From: Propionibacteriaceae bacterium | GTDB taxonomy: Bacteria > Actinomycetota > Actinomycetes > Propionibacteriales > Propionibacteriaceae | NCBI GenBank assembly: GCA_009780915.1 | Contig: WQZD01000004.1 | Span: 62,001-126,000, forward strand | DNA length: 64,000 nucleotides | Reading direction: 5' to 3' | Part shown: positions 35,455-47,857 of the stretch, piece by piece | Position numbering within the stretch: position 1 is the first letter of the stretch | How the letters are laid out: the number at the start of each line of letters is the position of its first letter | Notes under the pieces: model-generated | The model's database searches: none | What the model was told of the DNA's origin: nothing | The model's input: only the letters and a program-made list of their open reading frames with translations | Position numbers and translations under genes: made by a program

Positions 35455-36210
35455 ATGCCCCAGGACCACTCGCTGCTGAACGAATGGGCCAGCGCCCACA
35501 CCGCATTGCTGGTGGAGGGGCAGTCACGGTTGAGCCGCCTCGTCGGCTCGGACGTCCCCGACTGGGAACTCAGTCTGGCCACGGGGTTCATGACCCTCAA
35601 CCATGTCCGCGTGCAGTTCGCCCTGCTGGGCCACGTCGACGAGGAGACCAACACCTGGGTGTGGTCCTGGGCCGACCCCCATGTGGACCACACCGCCATC
35701 GCCGTGAGGAGGGCAGAGCCTCTGCGGGAGTTCGGGGCCGAGGCCGGGCTGTGGGAGTTCACCGAGCCCTCGTTCCCGATGGACGGTGTGTTGAACCTGG
35801 GGATGACCCCCGGGGCGACCCTCGCGGTGGTGGCGAGCCCCCAGATCATGGGCGGCGCCATCTTCTCCGGGTGGCGTCCCGGTCGACGCCTGTACGCGGT
35901 CATCACCGATCCCCGCTTGACCATGGAGGCGCCCACGGCGTTCACCGTGCCCAGAATCATCTCCTCGGCCCTGTCCTACGGGTTGGGCGACCACAAGGAC
36001 ATCGTGACCGTCTACGCCAGCGCCCATCAGATCGCCATGGAGGAGTCGCGCGACGAGATCACGTTGGTCTTCGAGGACGAGGCGCGCCTGAGCGTCATGT
36101 TCGACGATCGGGGCCGGATCCGCCACATGCACGGGACCGTCCCCTCGGCCCACGGCGACCAGGCCGCTCCTGCTCCCCACACCGACGTGCCTGCCCTCGA
36201 AGGGGCGTGA
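35455..36210 (+). CDS. DUF6882-like protein of unknown function
   Basis: A 251-residue soluble protein starting with a helical segment and NEWAS.H.A.L...Q..L. The core TFTLGGTHVRVQLLGH-like region here reads TLNHVRVQFALLGHVDEETNTWVWSWADPH, a pattern of the actinobacterial DUF6882 family (the quoted run is a single beta-rich block). No catalytic residues are recognised. It lies between sigA and the topoisomerase gene with gaps of 6 and 3 bp, so it is cotranscribed with both. Confidence 0.6.
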   Translation: MPQDHSLLNEWASAHTALLVEGQSRLSRLVGSDVPDWELSLATGFMTLNHVRVQFALLGHVDEETNTWVWSWADPHVDHTAIAVRRAEPLREFGAEAGLWEFTEPSFPMDGVLNLGMTPGATLAVVASPQIMGGAIFSGWRPGRRLYAVITDPRLTMEAPTAFTVPRIISSALSYGLGDHKDIVTVYASAHQIAMEESRDEITLVFEDEARLSVMFDDRGRIRHMHGTVPSAHGDQAAPAPHTDVPALEGA

Positions 36211-36213
36211 ACC

Positions 36214-38379
36214 ATGGACTCGCCCGACACGCTTGAGTCCTTGTTTGACGCCCCGCCGGTTGAGTCGGTCACTAAGCTTGCCCGCGTGGAAGAATCATCT
36301 CGTGGGCGTCGGCGCACGCCACCGGCCTCGGGCGAATACGGCGCCCGGCACCTGCTCGTCCTCGAAGGACTGGAAGCGGTGCGCAAGCGCCCTGCCATGT
36401 ACATCGGCTCCACGGACACCAAGGGGCTGATGCACTGCCTGTGGGAGATCATCGACAACGCCGTGGACGAGGCCCTGTCCGGGTTCGGCTCCGCGATCGA
36501 GGTCTTCCTCGACCCTGACGGGTCGGTGTGCGTCCATGACCACGCCCGCGGCATTCCCGTGGACGTCGAGCCCAAGACGGGCCTGAGCGGCGTCGAGGTG
36601 GTCTTCACCAAGCTCCATGCCGGCGGCAAGTTCGGCTCGGGGACGTACAACGCCTCGGGCGGCCTGCACGGCGTGGGGTCCTCGGTGGTCAACGCCCTGT
36701 CGTCCCGCTTGGACGTCGAGGTCGACCGCGACGGCGCGACCTGGACCATGTCCTTTCGTCGAGGAGTCCCCGGAGTCTTCGACGGCCCCGGCCCCGACGC
36801 CCCGTTCACCCCTCGCGGAGGGCTGACCAAGCTCGCCACGCGCGTGGCCAAGTCCGTCACAGGTACACGGGTGCGGTACTGGCCCGACGGGCAGATCTTC
36901 CTCCCGGACGCCCAGATCTCCATGACTCGGCTCAAAGACCGCGCGCGTCAAACGTCCTTCCTGGTCCCCGGCCTGAAGCTGACGGTGACCGATCGGCGCG
37001 ACGGGGTCGAGGACCAAGAAGTCTTCCATCACGAGGGCGGGATCTCCCAGTTCTGCGAGTTCCTGGCCACCGACGCGGACGTGAGCGAGATCTGGCGGCT
37101 CAGCGGGCACGAGACCTTCGTCGAGACCGTCCCGATGCTGGACGAAAATGAGCACATGACGCCCTCGGACGTGGAGCGCGACCTGGGCATCGACATCGCC
37201 TTGCGGTGGGGGACCGGGTACGACTCGACGATCGCCTCCTTCGTGAACATCATCTCCACGCCCAAGGGCGGCACCCACGTCCAAGGGTTCGAGCGCGGCT
37301 TGACCAGGGCTTTCACGAAAGTCCTCGACGGGACGCGACTGACCAAGGCCTCCGACGAGATCTCGAAAGAGGACATCATGGAGGGCATGACCGCGGTGGT
37401 GACCGTGCGACTGGCCGAGCCCCAGTTCGAGGGCCAGACCAAGGAGGTCCTCGGAACTCCGGCGGTGCTCAAACTCGTGGCCAAAGTCGTCGAGCGGGAG
37501 GTCACCGAGTACCTCACGTCCACGAAGACGGCCGTCAAAGCACAGGCGCGCGCAGTGATGGAGAAGGTGGTCCAGGCCTCACGTACCCGCGTGCAGGCCC
37601 GCGTCCACCGTGAGGCTGTCAGGGCGAAGAACGCGCTGGCCTCCTCCAGCCTGCCGCCCAAGCTGTCGGACTGCCGCTCCTCCGACCCAGAGAAGACGGA
37701 ATTGTTCATCGTCGAGGGCGACTCGGCCCTGGGCACGGCCAAACTGGCTCGCAACTCCGAGTTCCAAGCGCTGATGCCGATCCGAGGCAAGATCCTCAAC
37801 GTCCAGAAAGCCTCTGTCACCGACATGCTGAAGAACGCCGAGTGCGCATCCATCATCCAGGTGATCGGCGCGGGGTCGGGCAGGACCTTCGACGTGGACC
37901 AGGCCCGGTACGGGAAGGTCATCTTCATGGCCGACGCCGATTCCGACGGCGCCCACATCCGATGCCTGCTGGCCACCTTGTTCTTCACCTACATGCGCGG
38001 CCTCGTCGAGGCGGGTCGGGTCTACACGGCCGTGCCGCCCCTGCACCGCTTCGAGATCGTCAATCCGAAGAAGGACCAGGACAAGTACATCTACACCTAT
38101 TCCGATCCGGAGTACCAACGCAAGATGGCCGAGCTGACCAAGAAGGGGATCAAGTTCAAAGAGCCCCAACGGTACAAGGGCCTCGGCGAGATGGACGCCG
38201 ATCAGTTGGCGGAGACCACCATGAGCCCCCAGCACCGCACGTTGCGCAGGCTGCGCATCGTGGACGTCGCCGCCGCGGCCTCCTCCTTCGAGGTGTGGAT
38301 GGGCAACGACGTGGGGCCCCGGCGCGAACTGATCATCGAGGGCGCGTACTCCTTGGACTCCGAGCGCATCGACATCTAG
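36214..38379 (+). CDS. parE: Type II topoisomerase subunit B (ParE / GyrB-like)
   Basis: A 721-residue GHKL-ATPase subunit. The ATPase domain shows RPAMYIGS, the ATP-binding Glu/Asn in WEIIDNAVDEALSG and GGLHGVGSSVVNALS. The TOPRIM domain shows EGDSALGTAK, IRGKILNVQKAS and ADADSDGAHIRCLLATLFF. The EGDSALGTA form rather than EGDSAGGSA, and the location beside sigA, point to the ParE-type paralogue of actinobacteria rather than chromosomal-origin GyrB. It pairs with a ParC/GyrA-type subunit not in this window. An N-terminal extension of about 40 residues precedes the conserved domain. Confidence 0.88.
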   Translation: MDSPDTLESLFDAPPVESVTKLARVEESSRGRRRTPPASGEYGARHLLVLEGLEAVRKRPAMYIGSTDTKGLMHCLWEIIDNAVDEALSGFGSAIEVFLDPDGSVCVHDHARGIPVDVEPKTGLSGVEVVFTKLHAGGKFGSGTYNASGGLHGVGSSVVNALSSRLDVEVDRDGATWTMSFRRGVPGVFDGPGPDAPFTPRGGLTKLATRVAKSVTGTRVRYWPDGQIFLPDAQISMTRLKDRARQTSFLVPGLKLTVTDRRDGVEDQEVFHHEGGISQFCEFLATDADVSEIWRLSGHETFVETVPMLDENEHMTPSDVERDLGIDIALRWGTGYDSTIASFVNIISTPKGGTHVQGFERGLTRAFTKVLDGTRLTKASDEISKEDIMEGMTAVVTVRLAEPQFEGQTKEVLGTPAVLKLVAKVVEREVTEYLTSTKTAVKAQARAVMEKVVQASRTRVQARVHREAVRAKNALASSSLPPKLSDCRSSDPEKTELFIVEGDSALGTAKLARNSEFQALMPIRGKILNVQKASVTDMLKNAECASIIQVIGAGSGRTFDVDQARYGKVIFMADADSDGAHIRCLLATLFFTYMRGLVEAGRVYTAVPPLHRFEIVNPKKDQDKYIYTYSDPEYQRKMAELTKKGIKFKEPQRYKGLGEMDADQLAETTMSPQHRTLRRLRIVDVAAAASSFEVWMGNDVGPRRELIIEGAYSLDSERIDI

Positions 38380-38462
38380 GCCGCGCCCTGGGGGGTCGTA
38401 CACGCGCCGGACTGATCGTGTCGGTGCGCGTGGCTACAATGACTGTCAGGAAGGGAGAAGGC

Positions 38463-39821
38463 ATGGGTGTCGAGTTCGAGCAGGCGTGTCGTTTCGGCGT
38501 GGCCACCGCCGCGTACCAGATCGAGGGGGCTGTGGAGGAGGGCGGTCGAGGACCGTCCATCTGGGACACCTTCTCACACACCGCGGGGAAGACCGACCGC
38601 GGCGAGACCGGGGATCTCGCCTGCGACCACTACCACCGCATGGAGGAGGATCTCGACCACATGGCCCGCCTGGGCGTCGACTCCTACCGGTTCTCCATCG
38701 CGTGGTCGAGGATCCAAGCCAAGGGCACGGGGTCGCCCAACCGGGCGGGGCTCGATTTCTACTCCCGGCTGGTCGACGGCCTCCTGGAACGCGGCATCAC
38801 GGCGATGGCGACCTTGTACCACTGGGACCTCCCACAGGCGTTGGAGGACAAAGGCGGGTGGAGGGACCGAGACACCGCCTACCGCTTCGCCGACTACGCC
38901 GAGATCATGGTCGGCGCGCTGGGGGACCGGGTGGCCGACTGGGTGACCCTCAACGAGCCGTGGTGCTCGGCCATGCTCGGCTACGCTTCTGGGGTCCATG
39001 CTCCGGGGGTGCGGTCAAAGCGGGGCGCCGTCACCGCCGCCCACCACCTCAACCTCGCGCACGGCATGGGCGTCCAGGCGTTGAGGGCCGAGACGTCGGC
39101 CCGTGTGGGCGTCGCGCTGAACCTGCACCAGTTCTATCCGGCGTCCGACTCGGAAGCCGACATGGAGGCGCTGGCCATCGCCCAGGCGACGGCGAACCTG
39201 CTGTACATCGAGCCCATGATGGAGGGGCGGTACGCGGACGCCACCACCCAGGCGCTGTCGTCCCTGTCGTGGGACTGGGTGCGCGACGGCGATCTGGACC
39301 TCATCCACCAGCCGATCGACTTCCTGGGGCTGAACTACTACGCGCCCTCCACCGTCCGGGCCGGCGCCACGCCCCAACCCGAGCCCACGCCGTGGGTGGG
39401 CGCCGAGATGGTGACGTGGATCCCCCCTCGCGGCCCTCTCACGCAGATGGGCTGGGGGATCGACCCCGACTCCATGACCGATCTGCTCGTCGACGTCCAT
39501 CGTCGCTATCCGGGCCTCGACCTGGTGGTGACGGAGAACGGGGCGGCCATGCCCGACCGGGTCGGCGAGGACGGCGTCGTCCATGACCAGGATCGCATCG
39601 ACTACCTGGACTCGCACCTGCGGGCCATCCACGCGGCCATGGACCAGGGCGTGCCCGTGCGGGGCTATTACGTGTGGTCATTGATGGACAATTTCGAGTG
39701 GGCGTACGGGCTGGAGAAGAGGTTCGGGCTCATCCGGGTCGACTACGACACCTGTGACCGCACGTGGAAAGACTCGGCGCGATGGTATCAGCAGTTCCTG
39801 GCCACACGGACCCTGCCATGA
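38463..39821 (+). CDS. Beta-glucosidase, glycoside hydrolase family 1
   Basis: A 452-residue cytosolic GH1 enzyme of normal length. The N-terminal motif [12 protein letters not shown] is present, the acid/base is E165 in TLNEP and the nucleophile is E358 in [14 protein letters not shown] near the end is the aglycone-site signature. It would hydrolyse cellobiose or plant beta-glucosides after uptake. ATG 38463 follows GGAAGGGAGAAGG. No sugar transporter or LacI-type regulator is adjacent; its ATGA overlap with rarA couples it instead to a DNA-maintenance gene. Confidence 0.93.
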   Translation: MGVEFEQACRFGVATAAYQIEGAVEEGGRGPSIWDTFSHTAGKTDRGETGDLACDHYHRMEEDLDHMARLGVDSYRFSIAWSRIQAKGTGSPNRAGLDFYSRLVDGLLERGITAMATLYHWDLPQALEDKGGWRDRDTAYRFADYAEIMVGALGDRVADWVTLNEPWCSAMLGYASGVHAPGVRSKRGAVTAAHHLNLAHGMGVQALRAETSARVGVALNLHQFYPASDSEADMEALAIAQATANLLYIEPMMEGRYADATTQALSSLSWDWVRDGDLDLIHQPIDFLGLNYYAPSTVRAGATPQPEPTPWVGAEMVTWIPPRGPLTQMGWGIDPDSMTDLLVDVHRRYPGLDLVVTENGAAMPDRVGEDGVVHDQDRIDYLDSHLRAIHAAMDQGVPVRGYYVWSLMDNFEWAYGLEKRFGLIRVDYDTCDRTWKDSARWYQQFLATRTLP

Positions 39822-41185
39822 CCGAGGACCTCTTCGGCAACCTGATCGTCACCCCCCGGTCCCTGGGGTCCCTCGGGGACGTGCCGGACCACGCCCCCCT
39901 GGCCGTCCGACTTCGCCCCACGACCCTGGACGACATCGTCGGGCAGCGCCATCTGCTCGGCCCCGGCTCGCCCCTGCGACGCCTGGCGCAGGGCCAGCCC
40001 ATGTCGGTCTTCTTGTGGGGACCTCCCGGCGTGGGCAAGACGACCATCGCCGCCATCGTGTCCCACTCCACGGGCGCCAGATTCGTGGAGTTGAGCGCCG
40101 TCACCGCCGGGGTCAAAGAGGTCCGTGCCGAGATCGACCGCGCCCGTGCCGAACTGGCGCGAGGGGTGAAGACGGTCCTGTTCATCGACGAGGTCCATCG
40201 ATTCTCCAAGACGCAGCAGGACGTGCTTCTGCCAGCTGTGGAGAACCGGATCGTCACCCTGATCGCCGCGACGACGGAGAACCCGTCCTTCTCGGTGATC
40301 GCGCCCCTGTTGTCGCGGTCCCTGCTGCTCACCCTCAACCCCCTGTCCGACGAGGACATGTCCCACCTCGTGGACCGCGCCCTGACGGACGACAGGGGAG
40401 TGCGCACCCCTGACGGCGGACTGTTCGCCATCGAGGAGGACGCCCGGGCCGCCCTGATCCAGTTGGGCGGCGGAGACGCCCGCCGCGTCCTGACCTACAT
40501 CGAGGAGGCTGCTGCCACCACGGCCGCCGTGGGCTCGGCCGTCATCACCACCGACACGCTCTCCCAGGCGGTGGACAAGGCCGCGGTGCGGTACGACGCC
40601 GACGGGGACCAGCACTACGACGTGATCAGCGCCTTCATCAAATCCCTGCGCGGCTCCGACGTCCAGGCGGGGCTGCATTACCTGGCGCGCATGATCGCGG
40701 CGGGGGAGGATCCCCGCTTCATCGCCCGACGTCTGATGATCCTCGCCAGCGAGGACATCGGCATGGCCTCGCCGGGGACCTTGCAGATCTGCGTGGCGGC
40801 CGCCCAGGCTGTGCAGATGGTGGGCATGCCCGAGGGGCGCATCATCTTGGCCCAAGCGGTGGTCGCCTGCGCCACGGCCCCGAAGTCCAACGCGGTGATC
40901 GTCGGCGTGGACGCCGCCCTGAGCGACGTCCACCAGGGCAAGGGCGGGCCCGTCCCGAAGCACCTGAGGGACGCCCATTACTCCACCGCCTCCACCTACG
41001 GGCACGGGGTGGGGTACCAGTACGCCCATGACGCCCCCCATGGCATCGCCGCCCAGCAGTACCTGCCCGACGATCTCGTCGACGCCCGCTACTACACGCC
41101 CACCGACCATGGACACGAGGCGCAGGTGAAAGAGCGGCTGGCCGCCATCGAGGCGTGCCTGGGGCGCCCCGGGCCTGGTTCGTGA
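39818..41185 (+). CDS. rarA: Replication-associated recombination protein A (RarA/MgsA)
   Basis: A 455-residue AAA+ protein of the clamp-loader group. Walker [10 protein letters not shown] is at about 68-76 and Walker [11 protein letters not shown] follows, with the sensor segment ATTENPSF. The C-terminal half has the RarA tetramerisation block ([19 protein letters not shown] and PKSNA). It acts at stalled replication forks. ATG 39818 overlaps the glucosidase stop. In actinobacteria rarA commonly precedes alaS with one or two small genes between, as here. Confidence 0.93.
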   Translation: MTEDLFGNLIVTPRSLGSLGDVPDHAPLAVRLRPTTLDDIVGQRHLLGPGSPLRRLAQGQPMSVFLWGPPGVGKTTIAAIVSHSTGARFVELSAVTAGVKEVRAEIDRARAELARGVKTVLFIDEVHRFSKTQQDVLLPAVENRIVTLIAATTENPSFSVIAPLLSRSLLLTLNPLSDEDMSHLVDRALTDDRGVRTPDGGLFAIEEDARAALIQLGGGDARRVLTYIEEAAATTAAVGSAVITTDTLSQAVDKAAVRYDADGDQHYDVISAFIKSLRGSDVQAGLHYLARMIAAGEDPRFIARRLMILASEDIGMASPGTLQICVAAAQAVQMVGMPEGRIILAQAVVACATAPKSNAVIVGVDAALSDVHQGKGGPVPKHLRDAHYSTASTYGHGVGYQYAHDAPHGIAAQQYLPDDLVDARYYTPTDHGHEAQVKERLAAIEACLGRPGPGS

Positions 41186-41270
41186 GCCGTGGGTCGGGGA
41201 TCGGCACAGCGGGGCCGGCGTCGTTGTGTATGCTGGGGGCTGCTTGTCAACGAAAAAGGAAGGGTGTGTG

Positions 41271-41477
41271 ATGAGACGATTCATCTGGTTCGCGCTGGGA
41301 GTGATGGTCGGGTCCGTCGCCGTCTGGCACGGCAAAGCATGGTTCACTGCTGGCAAGCCGGAGCCCGTGGCGGGCGCCCTCGGACGCTTCGCCGGCGCCT
41401 GGTCGTCCAAGCTGGGGGCGTTCATACGGGAGTATGTCCGGGCGTGGCGCGCGGCCCAGGCGGACCAACGTTTCTGA
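41271..41477 (+). CDS. Small membrane protein between rarA and alaS (DUF6167-like)
   Basis: A 68-residue protein beginning MRRFIWFALGVMVGSVAVW, one N-terminal transmembrane helix, then an amphipathic basic tail (REYVRAWRAAQ). In Streptomyces and relatives the equivalent position before alaS holds a DUF6167 protein with the same N-terminal pattern. ATG 41271 has AAAGGAAGG upstream; an earlier in-frame ATG at 41226 has none. Function unknown. Confidence 0.7.
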   Translation: MRRFIWFALGVMVGSVAVWHGKAWFTAGKPEPVAGALGRFAGAWSSKLGAFIREYVRAWRAAQADQRF

Positions 41478-41582
41478 ACCGACTAGAATTGTGAGAATCT
41501 GGGTCCAGCATCTGGGCCCAGACCCGGCCACCGGTGGGCGTCCACGCCCACTGCCCACCTATTGATCTGACGAGGCACTTTC

Positions 41583-44244
<2,662 letters not shown>

Positions 44245-44252
<8 letters not shown>

Positions 44253-44712
44253 GAACCAGGGAGTCATCCTCGCGATCGATCTGGGATCGGTGCGAGTCGG
44301 TGTGGCCGCCTGCGACGCCGGGCGGGTGCTGGCGTACCCCCTGGACACCCTGCCGGGCGGCGAGGACGTGGCGCGGCGCGTGGCGGATCTCGTGGCCGAC
44401 ACGGGCGCTGTGGCCCTGGTCGTGGGATATCCCCTCGCCCTGGACGGAAGCGCCGGGATCGCCGCGACGAAGATCGAGGCCCAGGCCCGCGAGGTGGCGG
44501 CCCTCGTCGACGTGCCTGTGTGGCTGGTGGACGAGCGGATGTCGACGGCTCAGGCCCATCGACGGTTGCGGGCGAGCGGACGCACAGCCAAGACCGCCCG
44601 ATCGGTGATTGACGCCCAATCCGCGGTCGGTATCCTAGAATCGGTTCTGCGTGCTTCGGAAACGGGGCATGCCTTGGGGCGCAAGCTGGAAATGGAGGAG
44701 GCCAATGGCTGA
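44245..44712 (+). CDS. ruvX: RuvX/YqgF-type Holliday junction resolvase, 16S rRNA processing nuclease
   Basis: A 155-residue RNase H-fold nuclease. It opens ILAIDLGSVRVGVA, has VVGYPLALDGS, a conserved E in the middle, and the C-terminal VDERMSTAQA and IDAQSAVGILE with the last catalytic Asp. No ATG is available near the fold start; TTG 44245, inside the last codons of alaS, gives the normal length, implying translation coupled to alaS. Next gene overlaps by 8 bases. Confidence 0.88.
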
Positions 44713-45850
44713 CCGAGACAACGTCAGTTGGATCTCATCGGAGACGTCTCGACGGGCGAAGTCCGCCGTTGCGGTGGCGCTGAGTTTCGTCGTCCTGCTG
44801 GCCGGCTTGGGTCTGGCGTCCTGGAAGGGGTACTCCTTCTACATGGACCTGCGCCAACAGGACGACTACATCGGCGCGGGGGAGGACCCGATCCAGGTGG
44901 TCATCCGCGACGGCGACGGGTGGGCGCGGGTCGCCGACTCCTTGATGGCGTTGGACGTGATCAAGGATCCGTCCCTGTTCGAGACCGAGGCGCTGAAGTT
45001 CTCCGACGGCCCCCAGCAGGCGGGCACCTGGAACCTGTTGACCCATCTTCCGGCGGCCACGGCGGCCTCCATGCTCAACGATCCCAAGAACTTGGTCGTC
45101 ATCCACTTCACCGTTCCCGAGGGCACACGGCTGCTGGACCTGAACGCGATGATGATCGACCAGTTGAACGACACCCAGGACCAGATCGACCAGGCGATGG
45201 CCGCCGTCCAGGCGGATCCGAGCGTCATCGGGCTCAACCCGGCGGCGGGGAACAACCCGGAAGGGTTCCTCTTCCCGGACACCTACTTCCTCTACCCCCC
45301 TATCAACACCGATCCGATCAGCGTCTACGCGATGATGGCCAAGAAGTTCACGTCCGTTGTTGGCGGGCTCGACGTGGACGCCAAGGCCGCGGAGCTCGGC
45401 TTGACGATCCAACAGATCGTGGTGGTCGCCAGCATCATCGAAGCCGAGGTGAACAACCCCGAGGACGGGCCGAAGGTCGCCCGTGCGATCTACAACCGCA
45501 TCGCCGACGGGATCCCCCTGGGCGTCGAGTCGGTCTTCCGGTACGGACGCCTGATGGCCGACGGGACCCCGTACAACGACCCGATCACGGCGTCCTCCCA
45601 GCAGGACGGAAGTCTGCCGTACAACTACTATGTCAACACAGGCCTGCCCTCCACCCCGATCAACAGCCCCGGGCAGGACTCCCTGTCCGCGGCCCTCAAC
45701 CCCGCCGAGGGGGATTGGATCTACTGGGTGACCGTCAACCTGGACACCGGCCAGACCGAGTTCGCCTCGGACGAGGCGGGCTTCCTGGCCCTGGAGGCTC
45801 AGTTCAACCAGTGGTGCGCCGACAACGGCGAGCCTGCGGGCTGTTCGTGA
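44705..45850 (+). CDS. mltG: Endolytic transglycosylase MltG
   Basis: A 381-residue YceG/MltG. A short cytoplasmic N-terminus and one transmembrane helix (about 20-42) are followed by a LysM-like domain and the YceG catalytic domain with E246 in ASIIEAE. It cleaves nascent glycan strands outside the membrane and sets their length. ATG 44705 follows GGAGGAGG-like purines and overlaps the ruvX stop. The C-terminal end keeps the YWVTVNLDTGQTEFA block. Confidence 0.93.
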   Translation: MADRDNVSWISSETSRRAKSAVAVALSFVVLLAGLGLASWKGYSFYMDLRQQDDYIGAGEDPIQVVIRDGDGWARVADSLMALDVIKDPSLFETEALKFSDGPQQAGTWNLLTHLPAATAASMLNDPKNLVVIHFTVPEGTRLLDLNAMMIDQLNDTQDQIDQAMAAVQADPSVIGLNPAAGNNPEGFLFPDTYFLYPPINTDPISVYAMMAKKFTSVVGGLDVDAKAAELGLTIQQIVVVASIIEAEVNNPEDGPKVARAIYNRIADGIPLGVESVFRYGRLMADGTPYNDPITASSQQDGSLPYNYYVNTGLPSTPINSPGQDSLSAALNPAEGDWIYWVTVNLDTGQTEFASDEAGFLALEAQFNQWCADNGEPAGCS

Positions 45851-46650
45851 CCGGACGCCGTTGCGGGGTCATCGGGTCCCCGATCGCGCACTCCCTGTCG
45901 CCTGCGTTGCACCAGGCCGCGTACGACGCGCTCGGACTGGACTGGGAGTACGGGAGAACGGACGTCCGCTCCGACGAGGTGGGAAGCTTCGTCGCCGGGT
46001 TGTCCCCGGTCTGGCGCGGACTGTCGGTGACGATGCCCTGCAAGGCCGCCATCGTGAGCCTCGGGGTTCCTGATCCTGTGGTGGCCGCCCTGGGCGTGGG
46101 CAACACCCTCATCTTCGACGGCGACCCCGGCGATCCCACGACCACGCATGTGCATTCGACGGATGTGACGGGGATCCAGATGGTGCTGTCCCAGGCGCGG
46201 ATGAGCCCTCACGCGTGTGTCCAGGTGTACGGAAATGGGGCGACGGCCCGCTCCTGCGTGTACGCCCTGTCGCTGATGGGCGTGGGCGGTGTCCATGTGC
46301 GGGCCCGCGACGCGGAGAAGACGGCGGCCCTGGCGTTGGACGGGCGCCGATGGGGGATCGAGGTCGTCGACGGCGACTGTCGGCCGGACGTGGTGGTGTC
46401 CACCCTTCCGCCCCAGGTGTCGGCGCAGTGGGGCCCCGCCTCGGCGGGCTTGGTCGTCGATGTGGTGTACGACCCCTGGCCGACTCCACTGATCCACCAG
46501 GCGATCCATCAGGGCGCCCAGGTGGTGACGGGTCTCGATCTGCTGGCCGCGCAGGCTGTGGGGCAGGTCGAGCTCATGACCGGGCGACGCGTCGATCTCG
46601 CCGTCTTACGGACTGCCGCCGATCGAGCCATCGCCGAGCAGGCTGCGTAG
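45847..46650 (+). CDS. aroE: Shikimate dehydrogenase
   Basis: A 267-residue AroE. The shikimate-binding segment is [14 protein letters not shown]; the catalytic Lys is in VTMPCK, where the usual His is Cys. The NADP-binding loop reads GNGATARS rather than GAGGAAR. It reduces 3-dehydroshikimate. GTG 45847 overlaps the mltG stop (GTGA). The family's two altered motifs are conservative, so activity is likely. Confidence 0.88.
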   Translation: MTGRRCGVIGSPIAHSLSPALHQAAYDALGLDWEYGRTDVRSDEVGSFVAGLSPVWRGLSVTMPCKAAIVSLGVPDPVVAALGVGNTLIFDGDPGDPTTTHVHSTDVTGIQMVLSQARMSPHACVQVYGNGATARSCVYALSLMGVGGVHVRARDAEKTAALALDGRRWGIEVVDGDCRPDVVVSTLPPQVSAQWGPASAGLVVDVVYDPWPTPLIHQAIHQGAQVVTGLDLLAAQAVGQVELMTGRRVDLAVLRTAADRAIAEQAA

Positions 46651-46660
46651 ACTGGACCGC

Positions 46661-47857
46661 GTGTTGAGATATATGACCGCAGGGGAATCCCACGGCCCCG
46701 GACTGACGGCGGTGCTGGAAGGGATTCCGGCGCATGTGAAAGTGTCCACCTCGGATCTGGACCGTGCTTTGGCACGCCGCCGCCTCGGCGCCGGACGTGG
46801 GGCCCGCATGGGCTTCGAACAGGACAAGGTGCGCATCACCGGGGGAGTCGTCCAGGGCGAGACCATCGGGTCGCCGGTGTGCGTGGAGATCGCCAACTCC
46901 GAATGGCCCAAATGGACCCAGGTCATGTCATCCGACCCGGTCGATCCGAGCCTCCTGGCCGGATCGGCGCGCAACGAGCCTTTGACCAGGCCCCGACCCG
47001 GGCACGCCGATCTGGCGGGGATGCAGAAGTATGGCTTCGACCGGGCGCGACCGATCCTGGAACGGGCGTCGGCTCGTGAGACGGCCGCCCGTGTGGCTCT
47101 GGGCGAGGTGGCGCGTCAGTTCTTGAGACAAGGCTTGGGGATCGAGGTGGTCAGCCATGTGACCGCCATCGGGACTGTGCGTTCCGACAGCGACCGGGTG
47201 CCCACTCCCGCCGACATGGAGCGGATCGACGCCGACCCGGTCCGATGCTTCGACCACGACGCGAGCGCCGCCATGCAGAAACTGATTGCACAAACAGTGG
47301 CAGATGGCGATACGCTGGGGGGCGTGGTGGAGATCCTCGTCTGGGGGTGCCCCCCCGGACTGGGCACCCATGTCAGCTCCGACCGGCGTCTGGACGCCCG
47401 GCTGGCCAGCGCCCTGATGGGCGTCCAGGCCATCAAGGGCGTGGAGATCGGCGACGGTTTCGCGTTGGCGGAGAGACTGGGCTCGCAGGCCCATGACATG
47501 ATGCGCATGGACGACGGGCGCATCCATCGCCTCACCGACCATGCGGGGGGGATCGAGGGCGGCATGTCCAACGGCGAGGTGATCAGGCTTCGAGCGGCCA
47601 TGAAACCCATCGCGACGGTGCCCCACGCCTTGGCCACAGTGAACGTCGCGACGAGACAGGACGACACCGCCCACCATCAACGCTCGGACGTGTGCGCCGT
47701 CCCGGCGGCCGCCGTGGTCGCCGAGGCCATGGTGGCTCTCGTCCTGGCGGAGGCGTGCGTGGAGAAATTCTCGGGCGACTGTCTCGACGACGTCCGCGCC
47801 ACCGTGGACGTCTACCGGCGTCGCCTGCGCGACACGGGTCTGGAGGGAGTCTGGTGA
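46661..47857 (+). CDS. aroC: Chorismate synthase
   Basis: A 398-residue AroC of normal size. It begins [15 protein letters not shown], followed by R-R-x2-G-AGRGARM and later GVEIGDGF and [10 protein letters not shown], all FMN/EPSP-binding segments. It converts EPSP to chorismate. The start is GTG 46661, 10 bp after aroE; GTG is followed by TTG, also usable. Overlaps the next gene by GTGA. Confidence 0.95.
   Translation: MLRYMTAGESHGPGLTAVLEGIPAHVKVSTSDLDRALARRRLGAGRGARMGFEQDKVRITGGVVQGETIGSPVCVEIANSEWPKWTQVMSSDPVDPSLLAGSARNEPLTRPRPGHADLAGMQKYGFDRARPILERASARETAARVALGEVARQFLRQGLGIEVVSHVTAIGTVRSDSDRVPTPADMERIDADPVRCFDHDASAAMQKLIAQTVADGDTLGGVVEILVWGCPPGLGTHVSSDRRLDARLASALMGVQAIKGVEIGDGFALAERLGSQAHDMMRMDDGRIHRLTDHAGGIEGGMSNGEVIRLRAAMKPIATVPHALATVNVATRQDDTAHHQRSDVCAVPAAAVVAEAMVALVLAEACVEKFSGDCLDDVRATVDVYRRRLRDTGLEGVW

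Noticed and set aside
41478-41582. A T-box leader before alaS
   Set aside because: The leader is short with one GGGTC/GACCC stem and no T-box consensus.
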